The notes below the pieces were generated by a model. The model was not told the DNA's origin, did no database searches, and worked only from the letters and a program-made list of their open reading frames with translations. From Bacillus nitratireducens (GTDB lineage Bacteria > Bacillota > Bacilli > Bacillales > Bacillaceae_G), in contig NZ_MAOC01000018.1 of assembly GCF_001884135.1 (NCBI RefSeq), positions 1-40,701 of the forward strand: a DNA stretch of 40,701 nt. Reading direction: 5' to 3'. The position numbers and the translations under genes were made by a program. Of the stretch, positions 26,050 through 34,826 are shown in pieces (within the stretch, counting starts at the first letter, position 1; each line of letters opens with the position of its first letter).

Positions 26050-26208
26050 ATAAAGTGAAACTTTAATCAGTGGGGGCTTTGTTCATCTCCCACTGATTAT
26101 TAGCCTTCACCAATCGGGCATTTACGGGCAGCCCGCCCCTCACCTAACTTCTTTGCTTTCGTTGAATTTTGAGGTAGGGGTCTTACTGCCCGCAAATAGC
26201 GGGATAAA
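26050..26208 (+). repeat. bcr1-like repeat, full copy B
   Basis: This 159-bp element begins three bases after the ribU stop. ATAAA boundaries lie at 26050-26054 and 26204-26208. It is roughly 80 percent identical by eye to copy A and in the same orientation, with the changes often compensatory in the stem regions. It forms the 3' untranslated region of ribU. Confidence 0.78.
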
Positions 26209-26244
26209 AAAACCATTAGTAGTATGGACTACTAATGGTTTTTT
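26207..26244 (+). terminator. Intrinsic terminator downstream of ribU and repeat B
   Basis: A perfect 17-bp stem (AAAAAACCATTAGTAGT and complement) with an ATGG loop, directly abutting the end of repeat copy B. Confidence 0.88.
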
Positions 26245-26271
26245 ATTAAATAGAATGAAAATAGAAAACAA

Positions 26272-26305
26272 AAAATACCCCTCATCCATATGAGGGGCAT
26301 TTTTT
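26272..26305. terminator. Terminator of the ferredoxin gene
   Basis: A stem of 14 positions with one mismatch (AAAATACCCCTCAT / ATGAGGGGCATTTT) ends 15 nt from the fer stop codon on the minus strand, with flanking A/T runs on both sides. Confidence 0.85.
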
Positions 26306-26320
26306 GAAGTTAATAAAAGA

Positions 26321-26581
<261 letters not shown>

Positions 26582-26666
26582 CTAATAATATGTATGTGAA
26601 AAGTTCGTCAAAAAATTATAACCTTATTGTAAAACGGTTTTTAAAACTTTTCAACATAAAATTATA

Positions 26667-26695
26667 ATGATAATGCTTATCAATTAGGGTGTCAA
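26667..26695 (-). promoter_or_regulatory. Sigma-A promoter with Fur box upstream of fer
   Basis: On the minus strand a -35 TTGACA (26690-26695), a 17-nt spacer and a -10 TATCAT (26667-26672). The inverted repeat TGATAATGCTTATCA (26668-26682) matches the 7-1-7 Fur motif (TGATAAT-n-ATTATCA) with one mismatch and covers the -10 and spacer. The predicted start is ~90 nt before the fer ATG. Confidence 0.72.
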
Positions 26696-26850
26696 CTTGT
26701 TTTTGAATAATTTCATAAGATTTTCAAAATACTTAAATGTTATTTCGTTTGATACAATAGAATATATACAAGCATGTAGTGTGAATATGATAAGTTAAAT
26801 GCGATCGTATTGAAAAAGGAATGAAGTTAGACTGAAAGGTGGAAGCGGTA

Positions 26851-27912
26851 ATGCAGCTACAATATACTTTATTATATTGTTTAAAACAATTGAATGGTGA
26901 AAGAACCGTTTCTTCGATTTATTATTTGTTAAAAGGAAAGAGATCGTCGCAAACATTACAAGATGGGAATATGTTTCAAATTTCTTTTTTGTTTGGGATT
27001 TATAAATCATTAAATAGAGCTGATTATGATCAAGAAGTTGCCAAGTTGTTACAGACGGATTTAGTTCAATCTATAGATGATAATACATACGTGTTAACGA
27101 CTGCGGGTATCATGCAATTAAACAAATGGGAAGATGAATTTGCCTTTCCGACGTATTTACATGGTTTACACTATGGTGAAATAGGTGAAACGTTTTGGAA
27201 GAGATTATCATTAATCGTTCAAACCATTTCGAATATACAACAGGCGAATGCGAAATTTATTCCAATTCAACAGGATACAGAAATAATGATGTGGGTAAAA
27301 CGTTTTCTCACGGGAATACCATATACGAGAAATGAATTGGCTAAAAGATTGTGGAAGGAGATGGATACTCTTTTACAAAAAAATAATTCAGTAGAAGCGA
27401 CAATCATAACATATCGGTTAACTGGCTATGAACGTATCGGGTGTACTTTACAACAATTAGCGGAGATTACGAAACAAGATGTATTTCGAGTGTACTTTTT
27501 ATTTTGGGGTACAATTCATTTCCTTATTCAAGAAGTTCGCAATAAAGAAAATGAATTTCCATTATTAGTTGAAATTATTTCTTATCCAAATGAGAAAGCT
27601 GATTTATTTAGCTTATCAACGAAAAAAACATATAATTTTTGGAGACAAGGACGCTCTTTAGAAGAAATAGCGACAATTCGGAATTTAAAGGTTGCCACGA
27701 TAGAAGATCATTTTGTGGAGATTGCTTTACGAGAAAAAGAATTTTCTATTGAGATGTTTATGGAAAAAGAAAAAATAGAAAAAGTATCAAAAGTAATTGA
27801 AGCATTACAAACACGTAAATTGCGTGTGTTGAAGCAAGCGGTTGGAGAGGGGATCTCTTATTTTGAAGTCCGTCTTGTATTGGCACGGATGGAGGGTATT
27901 AATGAAGCTTGA
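26851..27912 (+). CDS. ypbB: YpbB, helicase-associated helix-turn-helix protein
   Basis: The protein is 353 aa from ATG 26851, which follows AAAGGTGG by eight bases; the upstream GTG at 26839 lies within that site. It is soluble and mostly helical. The C-terminal ~90 residues (YNFWRQGRSLEEIATIRNLKVATIEDHFVEIAL) form the helix-turn-helix that is also fused to some RecQ helicases (HTH_40 type). It overlaps recQ by 11 nt, so it very likely works with that helicase. Order fer-ypbB-recQ-ypbD-ypbE is as in B. subtilis. The biochemical role is unproven. Confidence 0.9.
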   Translation: MQLQYTLLYCLKQLNGERTVSSIYYLLKGKRSSQTLQDGNMFQISFLFGIYKSLNRADYDQEVAKLLQTDLVQSIDDNTYVLTTAGIMQLNKWEDEFAFPTYLHGLHYGEIGETFWKRLSLIVQTISNIQQANAKFIPIQQDTEIMMWVKRFLTGIPYTRNELAKRLWKEMDTLLQKNNSVEATIITYRLTGYERIGCTLQQLAEITKQDVFRVYFLFWGTIHFLIQEVRNKENEFPLLVEIISYPNEKADLFSLSTKKTYNFWRQGRSLEEIATIRNLKVATIEDHFVEIALREKEFSIEMFMEKEKIEKVSKVIEALQTRKLRVLKQAVGEGISYFEVRLVLARMEGINEA

Positions 27913-29431
27913 GGAATATTTATATAAGTGGTTTGGATATTCTGAATTTCGTCCGGGGCAAAAAGGAGTTATTACGGACTTATTGGAAGGAAAAGATGTT
28001 GTAGCAATGCTTCCGACTGGAAGGGGAAAGTCAATGTGTTATCAACTTCCAGGGCTTCTGCAAGAGGGGACGGTGCTTGTTGTATCACCATTATTATCTT
28101 TAATGGAAGACCAAGTTACGCAATTAAAGTATGTCGTGAAAAATCGAGTTATTGCATTTAATAGTTTTCGGACGTTAAGTGAAAAAAGAGAAGCGATGAA
28201 AAAGCTATCTTTTTATAAATTTGTTTTCGTATCACCAGAGATGTTGCAGTCGGAACTTCTAATAAGAGAATTGAAAAAAATACATATTTCATTATTTGTC
28301 GTAGATGAAGCGCATTGTATTTCACAATGGGGATATGATTTCCGGCCAGATTATAAAAAATTAGATAAAGTAATTGAGAGTATCGGATCTCCAAATGTAC
28401 TAGCATTAACAGCAACTGCTACAAAGGATGTACTGCGAGATATAGCGGAAAGTTTAAATCTAAAAAATATCGCTGAGCATGTGTATTCAATTGATCGTCC
28501 AAATATTGCGATGGAAGTGCAATTTGTGGAAACGATAGAAGAAAAAAAAGAGGCGCTTTTTGAGCATATAATGTATTTGCAAGGGCCTGGTATTGTTTAT
28601 TGCTCAAGTAGGGCCTGGACAGAGCGTTTAACCGAGTATTTAAGAGGAAAAGGAATTACAGGTGTAGCTTTTTATCATGGTGGTATGGAACATGAAGAGC
28701 GTATGTTAATTCAACAACAGTTTATGAATGACCAGTTGCAAATTGTAATATGTACAAGTGCTTTTGGGATGGGGGTCAATAAGGCGAATACAAGATATAT
28801 TATTCATTTTCAATATCCGACAAATGTAGCCTCCTATTTACAAGAAATTGGAAGAGCGGGGAGGGATGGTGAACCGAGTATAGCTATTTTGTTATGTAGT
28901 CCATTGGATCATGATTTACCAATTTCAATCATTGAAGATGAATTGCCAAGTAAATCACAAATACAATTTTTATTTTCGTTACTACAAGAAAGAATGTTTC
29001 AAACGAAAGTATTACCAATAGAAGATGTAGAAGAAATTTGTTATAATGCAGCAAGATTTAATGAACAATATTGGCGTTTTATCCGTTATCATCTCGAACA
29101 TCTTGGAATCATACAACAGCGAAATCTTCTGCTAGAGAGCTTGTCAGATGAAATAATGCACAGATTAATAGCGGAAGTGGAAGTAAGACTGCGTAATAAA
29201 TATAGTGAGCTAGAAAATATGAAGTCATGGATACAAGTTCAAGGATGTAGGCGTGAATATTTATTACAACAGTTCGGTTATAGAAAGGAAAAAGAGATAG
29301 AAAACTGTTGTGATTACTGTGGTATTACAAAAATAGATTATAAAAAAAGACGAGCGCAACAGTCAGTTTTCGACTATAATTGGGAAACAGAGTTACAAAA
29401 GCTTTTCGGCCTAGGGAAGATGGAGGAATGA
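27902..29431 (+). CDS. recS: RecQ-family ATP-dependent DNA helicase (RecS)
   Basis: This 509-aa SF2 helicase unwinds DNA 3' to 5' in recombination and repair. Motif 0 is FRPGQ; Walker A is LPTGRGKSMCYQLP; the DEAH box is VVDEAHCISQWGYDF with the RecQ aromatic loop. LTATAT, IVYCSSR, VAFYHGG, GMGVNKANTRYIIHF and QEIGRAGRDG are all readable. A zinc-type cluster of four Cys lies at the C-terminus (CRREYLLQQFG ... CCDYC). It lacks the HRDC domain of longer RecQ proteins, like B. subtilis RecS (RecQ paralogue). ATG 27902 is used: it overlaps ypbB and has a GGAGGG site. Confidence 0.93.
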   Translation: MKLEEYLYKWFGYSEFRPGQKGVITDLLEGKDVVAMLPTGRGKSMCYQLPGLLQEGTVLVVSPLLSLMEDQVTQLKYVVKNRVIAFNSFRTLSEKREAMKKLSFYKFVFVSPEMLQSELLIRELKKIHISLFVVDEAHCISQWGYDFRPDYKKLDKVIESIGSPNVLALTATATKDVLRDIAESLNLKNIAEHVYSIDRPNIAMEVQFVETIEEKKEALFEHIMYLQGPGIVYCSSRAWTERLTEYLRGKGITGVAFYHGGMEHEERMLIQQQFMNDQLQIVICTSAFGMGVNKANTRYIIHFQYPTNVASYLQEIGRAGRDGEPSIAILLCSPLDHDLPISIIEDELPSKSQIQFLFSLLQERMFQTKVLPIEDVEEICYNAARFNEQYWRFIRYHLEHLGIIQQRNLLLESLSDEIMHRLIAEVEVRLRNKYSELENMKSWIQVQGCRREYLLQQFGYRKEKEIENCCDYCGITKIDYKKRRAQQSVFDYNWETELQKLFGLGKMEE

Positions 29432-29994
29432 TGAACATTCAAAGGCAAAATGTTGAAGATATGAGTCCGAGGGAAATAAGACTGAATCTATACATAACAC
29501 AACTAATTATTATTGGTATCGGTTGTTTATTAGCATACATATTATTTCAAGATAAAAGAGAAGTTTATAGTTTGTGGAAATGGGAACCGATTTCTATACT
29601 TGTACTAGGTGGCTTATTAGCGATATGTATTGTGTTATTAGATTATGTTGCAATGCGAGTGTTTCCAGAATCTTGGTTTGATGATGGTGGCATTAACGAT
29701 AGAATGTTTCAAGGAATCTCTGTCATGCATTTACTCGTTATCACGTTTATTATTGGCTTTGCGGAAGAGTTTTTATTTAGAGGTGTAGTGCAGACTCATT
29801 TTGGAATTGTAATAGCGAGTTTAATTTTTGCCGTGTTACATATTCGGTATATAACGAAGCCTTTTTTGTTTTGTTTCGTCTGCTTTATTAGCTTTGTTTT
29901 TGGTTATGTATTCGAGTGGACAGGAAATTTGTTTATTACAATCTTTGCACACTTTCTTGTTGATTTTATAATGGGACTCCAATTAAGAAAATAA
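29431..29994 (+). CDS. ypbD: CPBP family intramembrane glutamic endopeptidase YpbD
   Basis: This 187-aa polytopic protein is of the CAAX protease / bacteriocin-processing (CPBP, ABI) family. The two catalytic motifs are intact: FAEEFLFRGVVQTHFG (EExxxR) and the His-containing FAVLHIRY, plus the second His block IFAHFLVDF. ATG 29431 shares its first base with the recQ stop; an ATG three bases earlier is equally in frame. A substrate is unknown. It is the third gene of the ypbB operon. Confidence 0.9.
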   Translation: MNIQRQNVEDMSPREIRLNLYITQLIIIGIGCLLAYILFQDKREVYSLWKWEPISILVLGGLLAICIVLLDYVAMRVFPESWFDDGGINDRMFQGISVMHLLVITFIIGFAEEFLFRGVVQTHFGIVIASLIFAVLHIRYITKPFLFCFVCFISFVFGYVFEWTGNLFITIFAHFLVDFIMGLQLRK

Positions 29995-30016
29995 ATGGAA
30001 GGTGGTGGTGAACAAC

Positions 30017-30487
30017 ATGAGAAAACGAATTCCTGATTTTGAAGAGGAGTTAGAAGTTGAGCGAGTGGAAGAAGATGAAGGTTTACCGCCGCGTAGTGAA
30101 ATTCGTAGAAATAAAGAGAAAAAACCAAAATTTAAAATGAATCATATTTTCGTCCGAGTTTTAACATTTTTATTCATATTGTTACCTATTAGTATTCTAT
30201 GGTATACAGATAAATATACACAGGTGAAAAGTGATAGTAATAATGCTGGGAAAAGTGCGTTTGAAGTAATTTTCTTTGATTCAGCTAAGACTGAATCTCA
30301 AAAGCAGTCTGAGAAAGTAGCAACTCATATTGTGAAAGATGGAGAAAGTTTAGAAAGTATAGCGAAGCAATATTTCTCAGATGAAAACGGGATGGAAGTA
30401 ATTAAAAAATATAATGATTTACAAGAAGACGAAGTGAGAGTAGGACAAGAATTAAAAATTCCTATAAAAGATAAGTCTGCGAAGTAA
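30017..30487 (+). CDS. ypbE: LysM-domain membrane protein YpbE
   Basis: This 156-aa single-pass protein has an acidic cytoplasmic N-terminus (residues 1-45, many Glu). The membrane segment is ~48-67 (VLTFLFILLPISILW). An extracytoplasmic linker is followed by a C-terminal LysM (HIVKDGESLESIAKQYFSDENG ... VRVGQELKIPI) for peptidoglycan binding. ATG 30017 was chosen since GGTGGTG precedes it at eight bases. It follows ypbD by 22 nt. No terminator is obvious before ypbG. Confidence 0.9.
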   Translation: MRKRIPDFEEELEVERVEEDEGLPPRSEIRRNKEKKPKFKMNHIFVRVLTFLFILLPISILWYTDKYTQVKSDSNNAGKSAFEVIFFDSAKTESQKQSEKVATHIVKDGESLESIAKQYFSDENGMEVIKKYNDLQEDEVRVGQELKIPIKDKSAK

Positions 30488-30570
30488 GAGAGCTAGTTAA
30501 ATGAGTGATATATAATAGCTGCATATAAAATGAAGGACTATACTTTACGAGGAGGGAGAGTAAAAAATAT

Positions 30571-31347
30571 ATGACATGGATTATATTATTATGTACTCTC
30601 ATATGCATTGGTTTTGTATGTCTTCTTGGAATGTATAAAGAAGCGATGCGTAATACTGTGCTGGAACATACATTAGTATTCGAAGAATTTCCGGAAAGTT
30701 TTCAAAAAGTTAATATTTTTTTTATTTCGGATATTCATAGAAGGTTCATTTCTAGCTCGCTAATTGAACGAGTAAAAGGGAAAGCAGATATCGTAATTAT
30801 TGGCGGTGATTTAGCTGAAAAAGGAGTACCTTTATCGCAAATCTCTTTAAATATTCAAAAATTAAGAGAAGTAGCCCCTGTATATTTTGTATGGGGAAAT
30901 AATGATTATGAAATTGAATATCACGAATTAGATGCTTTATTGTTAGAGAATAATGTGAAGGTATTAGATAATACAAGAGTTGTATTTGAGTCTGAAGTGG
31001 GTGAGAAAATTTGCTTGCTCGGTATCGATGATGTTGGATTAGAACGAGATCGTTTAGATTTAGCATTGGCTGATTGTAAAGAAGAAGGTTTTCGCATTTT
31101 AATTAGTCACAACCCTGATATAATAAAGAAAATGTCCGGTAAAGAACAAATTTCGCTTGTGTTAAGTGGACATACACATGGAGGACAAATTCGGTTGTTT
31201 CCATCTGAAAAACATTTAAAGGGTGGTATATATAAGCATTTTAATATGACACTCTTTGTTAGTAATGGGTATGGAACAACATTGTTTCCTCTTCGTTTTC
31301 GGGCACCTTCTCAAACACATATCATTACGTTGTGTGGAGGGAAATAA
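30571..31347 (+). CDS. ypbG: Metallophosphoesterase YpbG
   Basis: This 258-aa calcineurin-like phosphoesterase has an N-terminal membrane anchor (residues 2-20). Metal-binding motifs are in order: ISDIHRRF (DxH), IIGGDLAEKG (GD), WGNNDYEIEY (GNH/ND variant), ISHNPDI and SGHTHGGQIRLF. The GNHD motif is GNND here, which is known in some family members. Substrate is unknown; relatives hydrolyse UDP-sugar lipids or phosphodiesters. ATG 30571 with GGAGGGAGAG at a longer than usual distance. It overlaps the next gene by one base. Confidence 0.9.
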   Translation: MTWIILLCTLICIGFVCLLGMYKEAMRNTVLEHTLVFEEFPESFQKVNIFFISDIHRRFISSSLIERVKGKADIVIIGGDLAEKGVPLSQISLNIQKLREVAPVYFVWGNNDYEIEYHELDALLLENNVKVLDNTRVVFESEVGEKICLLGIDDVGLERDRLDLALADCKEEGFRILISHNPDIIKKMSGKEQISLVLSGHTHGGQIRLFPSEKHLKGGIYKHFNMTLFVSNGYGTTLFPLRFRAPSQTHIITLCGGK

Positions 31348-32222
31348 TGCCAACTTCAAATGGAAACTATAATATAAAAGCTGTTTCGAATATACTCGGA
31401 ATTCAACCGAGTACACTCCGCGCATGGGAAAGACGTTATCATATTATTGCCCCAAAGAGAAATCATGCGGGGCATCGTTTGTATACAGAAGAGCATATTC
31501 ATATTTTGAAATGGTTAATGAACAAAGTTTCTGGGGGGATGATGATTGGACAAGCCGTTCAGTTATTAGAAGAGAATCGGTTGCAGAACAACATTCAAAT
31601 AGAAAAAATTACTGATAAAGAAGTTGTTTTAGTGGACGATATACTACAAGCTTTGTTAGAATTTGATGAAATTACAACTTCTGTATTATTAAACGAGGTT
31701 TTTAGTATATATTCAACGGAAAAGGTTGTTATAAGTATCATTCTTCAAGTGGCAAACAAGTTGTTAATTTTAAAAAATAATAATGAGATTACAATGTCAC
31801 AATTCAAATATGTTGTATCATTCTTACAAACACGTCTAGGAATGATTTATCATAATGCATCAGTGTATTCTTCCGTTAACAAAGTTTTCGTTTTAGAAAA
31901 TAATATATTAAAAGGATTTATTTTCGCGACGTATTTACGAATAAAAGGATATCAAGCAATGTATATGGGGACAAGTTTAGATGAAGAAGGTATTTTACAA
32001 GCTATTGAACAATTGCAACCTAAGTATTTGTTTATATCTTTTGATGATGAGCGAGAACTTGAAGAGGCAGTAAGATTTATTGATTTGTTGCAAGCAAAAA
32101 ATAAAAATCTCTTTGTTGGTTTTATAGGAAGAAAAAGCATTGGGGATCAATTAAATCTTCAAAATATCCTTATTGGTAACACGAAAGAAGAATGGGATGG
32201 ATGGTTAAGAATGTCAGAATAG
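31347..32222 (+). CDS. MerR-family regulator with cobalamin-binding-like domain
   Basis: This 291-aa protein has an N-terminal MerR winged helix (residues 8-75: YNIKAVSNILGIQPSTLRAWERRYHIIAP). The middle is helical and the C-terminal domain Rossmann-like, in the order of CarH/MlrA/LitR regulators that bind B12. The helical cap and linker are present (KGFIFATYLRIKGYQAMYMGTSLDEEG). The expected DxHxxG base-off motif reads ENNILKG, so the lower-ligand His is missing and B12 binding is doubtful. It starts on the stop codon of ypbG with a GGAGGGA site and is inserted between ypbG and mecB relative to B. subtilis. The target is unknown. Confidence 0.82.
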   Translation: MPTSNGNYNIKAVSNILGIQPSTLRAWERRYHIIAPKRNHAGHRLYTEEHIHILKWLMNKVSGGMMIGQAVQLLEENRLQNNIQIEKITDKEVVLVDDILQALLEFDEITTSVLLNEVFSIYSTEKVVISIILQVANKLLILKNNNEITMSQFKYVVSFLQTRLGMIYHNASVYSSVNKVFVLENNILKGFIFATYLRIKGYQAMYMGTSLDEEGILQAIEQLQPKYLFISFDDERELEEAVRFIDLLQAKNKNLFVGFIGRKSIGDQLNLQNILIGNTKEEWDGWLRMSE

Positions 32223-32299
32223 TTGTTCGAAAAGAACCATCTATTTTCTATTTCATATAATAAAAATTAGATGCAATGGTTACGTAGGGAGGGTATGAG

Positions 32300-32908
32300 A
32301 TGAGACTGGAACGTTTAAATTACAATAAGATCAAAATTTTCCTAACATTTGATGATTTATCAGAACGAGGATTAACGAAAGAAGATTTGTGGAGAAATGC
32401 ACCGAAAGTACAGCAACTATTCCGTGATATGATGCAAGAAGCAAATAAAGAATTAGGGTTTGAAGCGGATGGTCCGATTGCTGTGGAAGTATTTTCTCTA
32501 CAAGCTCAAGGTATGGTTGTAATTGTAACGAAAGAAAATCAAGAAGTGGACACAGAAGATGAGTTCCGTGACGAGTTTATTGAAATGCAAGTGACTCTTG
32601 ATGAAAGTGAACATATACTTTACGAGTTTGCTACATTAGATGATGTAATTAATTTGTCAAATCGCTTATATAACCTTGGTGTAACTGATGGGAAGTTGTA
32701 TACATGGGATAATCGTTTTTATCTTTGGATAGAAGAAGAAGAGCAATTTCAATTATTAAAGGCAGATTTTATAGCTATTTTAGCGGAATACGGTAATCCG
32801 TCAACAGCAACAATTTACCGCATAATGGAATATGGTAAAGAATTAATGGATTCTCAAGCAATTGAACAAATATACAATTACTTTGTGAAAAAGCAAAACC
32901 TCAGCTAA
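32300..32908 (+). CDS. mecB: Adaptor protein MecB (YpbH), MecA paralogue
   Basis: This 202-aa adaptor delivers substrates to the ClpCP protease and influences competence and sporulation. The N-terminal substrate-binding domain is MRLERLNYNKIKIFLTFDDL with SERGLTKEDLWRN. An acidic linker follows (about residues 75-95), then a C-terminal ClpC-binding domain (FATLDDVINLSNRLYNLGV ... EYGNPSTATIYRIMEYGKEL). It is shorter than MecA (about 225 aa) and its position before gudB matches B. subtilis YpbH rather than MecA. ATG 32300 has a GGGAGGG site. It has its own terminator. Confidence 0.92.
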   Translation: MRLERLNYNKIKIFLTFDDLSERGLTKEDLWRNAPKVQQLFRDMMQEANKELGFEADGPIAVEVFSLQAQGMVVIVTKENQEVDTEDEFRDEFIEMQVTLDESEHILYEFATLDDVINLSNRLYNLGVTDGKLYTWDNRFYLWIEEEEQFQLLKADFIAILAEYGNPSTATIYRIMEYGKELMDSQAIEQIYNYFVKKQNLS

Positions 32909-32930
32909 TGTAACTTAGCTTGAGGTTTTA
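32895..32930 (+). terminator. Intrinsic terminator after mecB
   Basis: A stem AAAACCTCAGCTAA / TTAGCTTGAGGTTTT with one bulged A, overlapping the mecB stop and followed by ATTTTTATT. Confidence 0.83.
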
Positions 32931-33233
32931 TTTTTATTCAGCTGAAGATTGGAAAATCTAAAATCTATAAAGCGAAGTTTAGGCAACAAGACTAGCCGAC
33001 CTGTATTTGAAGATTGGATCAGTATTTTTTGATGAAAATAAAAAATATTTAAATATTTAAGTATTTTACTTTTCTAAAAGCAATAAAAGGACTATAATAA
33101 TAGTGAAAACGCTTGCAACACAAAATAGTTTGTATATATTTGTTAGCGTTTTCTATTGCATTCCAAATTTAACGGTGTATACTAGGCAATGAAGGTTTAC
33201 TAAACAAGTGAAATTACAGGGGGTTTACTTACT
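32931..33233 (+). promoter_or_regulatory. gudB control region with two cre-like sites and promoter
   Basis: TGAAAACGCTTGCA (33104-33117) matches the cre core TGnAAnCGnWWnCA completely. TGTTAGCGTTTTCT (33141-33154), read on the minus strand, matches it with one mismatch; the two are in inverted orientation. A likely promoter lies just after the second: -35 TTGCAT (33156-33161), 16-nt spacer, -10 TATACT (33178-33183). Another -10-like TATAAT is at 33093. Placement upstream of or over promoters suggests CcpA control by carbon source. Confidence 0.6.
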
Positions 33234-34520
33234 ATGGTAGCCGAAAAGGGAACTCAAACGAAAACACAACAACAAGGGGAACAACATTTTGAATTGTTAA
33301 ATTCAACACAAATTGTAATTAATGAAGCATTAGAAAAATTGGGTTATCCAAACGAAGTATATGAATTATTGAAAGAACCAATTCGTATGATGACAGTGAA
33401 AATTCCAGTTCGTATGGATGACGGGACTGTTAAAATATTTACAGGATATCGTGCACAACATAATGATGCTGTTGGTCCAACGAAAGGTGGAATTCGCTTC
33501 CATCCAAACGTAACAGAAAATGAAGTGAAAGCACTTTCTATTTGGATGAGTTTAAAATGTGGTATTGTTGATTTACCATATGGTGGAGGTAAAGGTGGAA
33601 TCATTTGTGACCCACGTGAAATGTCTTTCCGTGAATTAGAAAGATTAAGCCGCGGTTATGTACGAGCAATTAGCCAAATTGTTGGTCCGACAAAAGATAT
33701 TCCGGCTCCAGATGTATTTACAAACTCACAAATTATGGCATGGATGATGGATGAGTATAGCCGTATCGATGAATTTAATTCACCAGGATTTATTACAGGT
33801 AAACCACTTGTATTAGGTGGATCACACGGACGTGAAACAGCGACTGCAAAAGGTGTAACAATTTGTATTCGTGAAGCTGCGAAAAAACGTGACATTGATA
33901 TTAAAGGTGCACGCGTTGTTGTTCAAGGATTCGGTAACGCAGGTAGCTTCTTAGCTAAATTTATGCATGATGCAGGCGCGAAAGTAATTGCAATTTCAGA
34001 TGCTTACGGTGCACTACATGATCCAAATGGATTAGATATTGACTATTTACTAGATCGTCGCGATAGCTTCGGTACTGTAACAAAACTATTTAATAATACA
34101 ATTTCAAATACAGAACTGTTAGAACTTGATTGTGACATTTTAGTTCCTGCTGCAATTGAGAACCAAATTACAGAAGAAAATGCTGATAAGATTAAAGCGA
34201 AGATTGTGGTTGAAGCTGCAAATGGCCCAACTACATTAGAAGCAACAAAAATCTTAACAGATCGTGGTATTTTACTTGTTCCAGACGTATTAGCAAGTGC
34301 TGGTGGCGTTACAGTATCTTACTTTGAGTGGGTACAAAATAACCAAGGTTACTACTGGACTGAGGAAGAAGTAGAACAACGTTTAGAAAAAGTAATGGTA
34401 AAATCATTCGATTCAATCTATGAAACATCACAAGTTCGTAAAGTGAACATGCGCTTAGCTGCATACATGATTGGTGTTCGTAAAATGGCTGAGGCTAGTC
34501 GCTTCAGAGGTTGGGTATAA
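33234..34520 (+). CDS. gudB: NAD-specific glutamate dehydrogenase GudB
   Basis: This 428-aa hexameric enzyme converts glutamate to 2-oxoglutarate and ammonium, linking nitrogen and carbon catabolism. Signature residues are GPTKGGIRFHPNV, the catalytic Lys in PYGGGKGGI, PAPDVFTNSQIMAWMMDEYS, and the Rossmann motif VVQGFGNAGSF. The region corresponding to the 9-bp duplication that inactivates gudB in laboratory B. subtilis is single here (TENEVKALSIW), so the enzyme should be active. Next to mecB and ypdA, it is GudB rather than RocG by synteny. ATG 33234 with an upstream AGGGGG at a rather long distance. Confidence 0.94.
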   Translation: MVAEKGTQTKTQQQGEQHFELLNSTQIVINEALEKLGYPNEVYELLKEPIRMMTVKIPVRMDDGTVKIFTGYRAQHNDAVGPTKGGIRFHPNVTENEVKALSIWMSLKCGIVDLPYGGGKGGIICDPREMSFRELERLSRGYVRAISQIVGPTKDIPAPDVFTNSQIMAWMMDEYSRIDEFNSPGFITGKPLVLGGSHGRETATAKGVTICIREAAKKRDIDIKGARVVVQGFGNAGSFLAKFMHDAGAKVIAISDAYGALHDPNGLDIDYLLDRRDSFGTVTKLFNNTISNTELLELDCDILVPAAIENQITEENADKIKAKIVVEAANGPTTLEATKILTDRGILLVPDVLASAGGVTVSYFEWVQNNQGYYWTEEEVEQRLEKVMVKSFDSIYETSQVRKVNMRLAAYMIGVRKMAEASRFRGWV

Positions 34521-34540
34521 TATATAATGTTTTGAGAAAG

Positions 34541-34573
34541 CGTGATTTCCTTTCGAGGGAATCGCGTTTTTTT
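34541..34573 (+). terminator. Intrinsic terminator after gudB
   Basis: A stem CGTGATTTCC / GGGAATCGCG with a TTTCGA loop and two non-Watson-Crick positions is followed by seven T residues. Confidence 0.8.
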
Positions 34574-34600
34574 GTTGAAGTATTAAATGAGGTGTTGTAT

Positions 34601-34809
34601 ATGGGGAATGAAATGATGGAACGGGTAGACCAATTAGAAGAAAAGGTTAAGGTGTTAGAGGGTGAACTTGCAAGAGTTAAGAGAGCCCGAAAGACAAGTA
34701 TCGTTCGGGTGTTCGGCGAAGGATTATTGTTTTAATATTTGGTGCATTTGTAGTTGGACCAATTATCGCGTTTATATTCACAATTATTACTTGGCTTGTT
34801 GAAAAATAG
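34601..34809 (+). pseudogene. Frameshifted coiled-coil / membrane protein gene
   Basis: ATG 34601 has a GAGGTG site at seven bases. The frame encodes a 44-aa coiled-coil protein (MERVDQLEEKVKVLEGELAR) that stops at 34735. From about 34720 a different frame, -1 relative to the first, continues without interruption to TAG 34809. It encodes one membrane span (IIVLIFGAFVVGPIIAFIFT) and the tail TWLVEK. Joined, the product would be ~70 aa: coiled coil, basic loop, TM helix, in the style of phage XhlA-like hemolysin/holin-associated proteins. A single-base change near 34710-34722 would restore the frame. It could be a true mutation, a sequencing error or frameshifting; no slippery heptamer was seen. 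Function unknown. Confidence 0.6.
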
Positions 34810-34826
34810 AATAAAAAATAAAAAAA

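Noticed and set aside
33500-33560. Possible inactivating 9-bp duplication in gudB as in laboratory B. subtilis
   Set aside because: The region is single-copy here (EVKALSIW), so the gene looks active.
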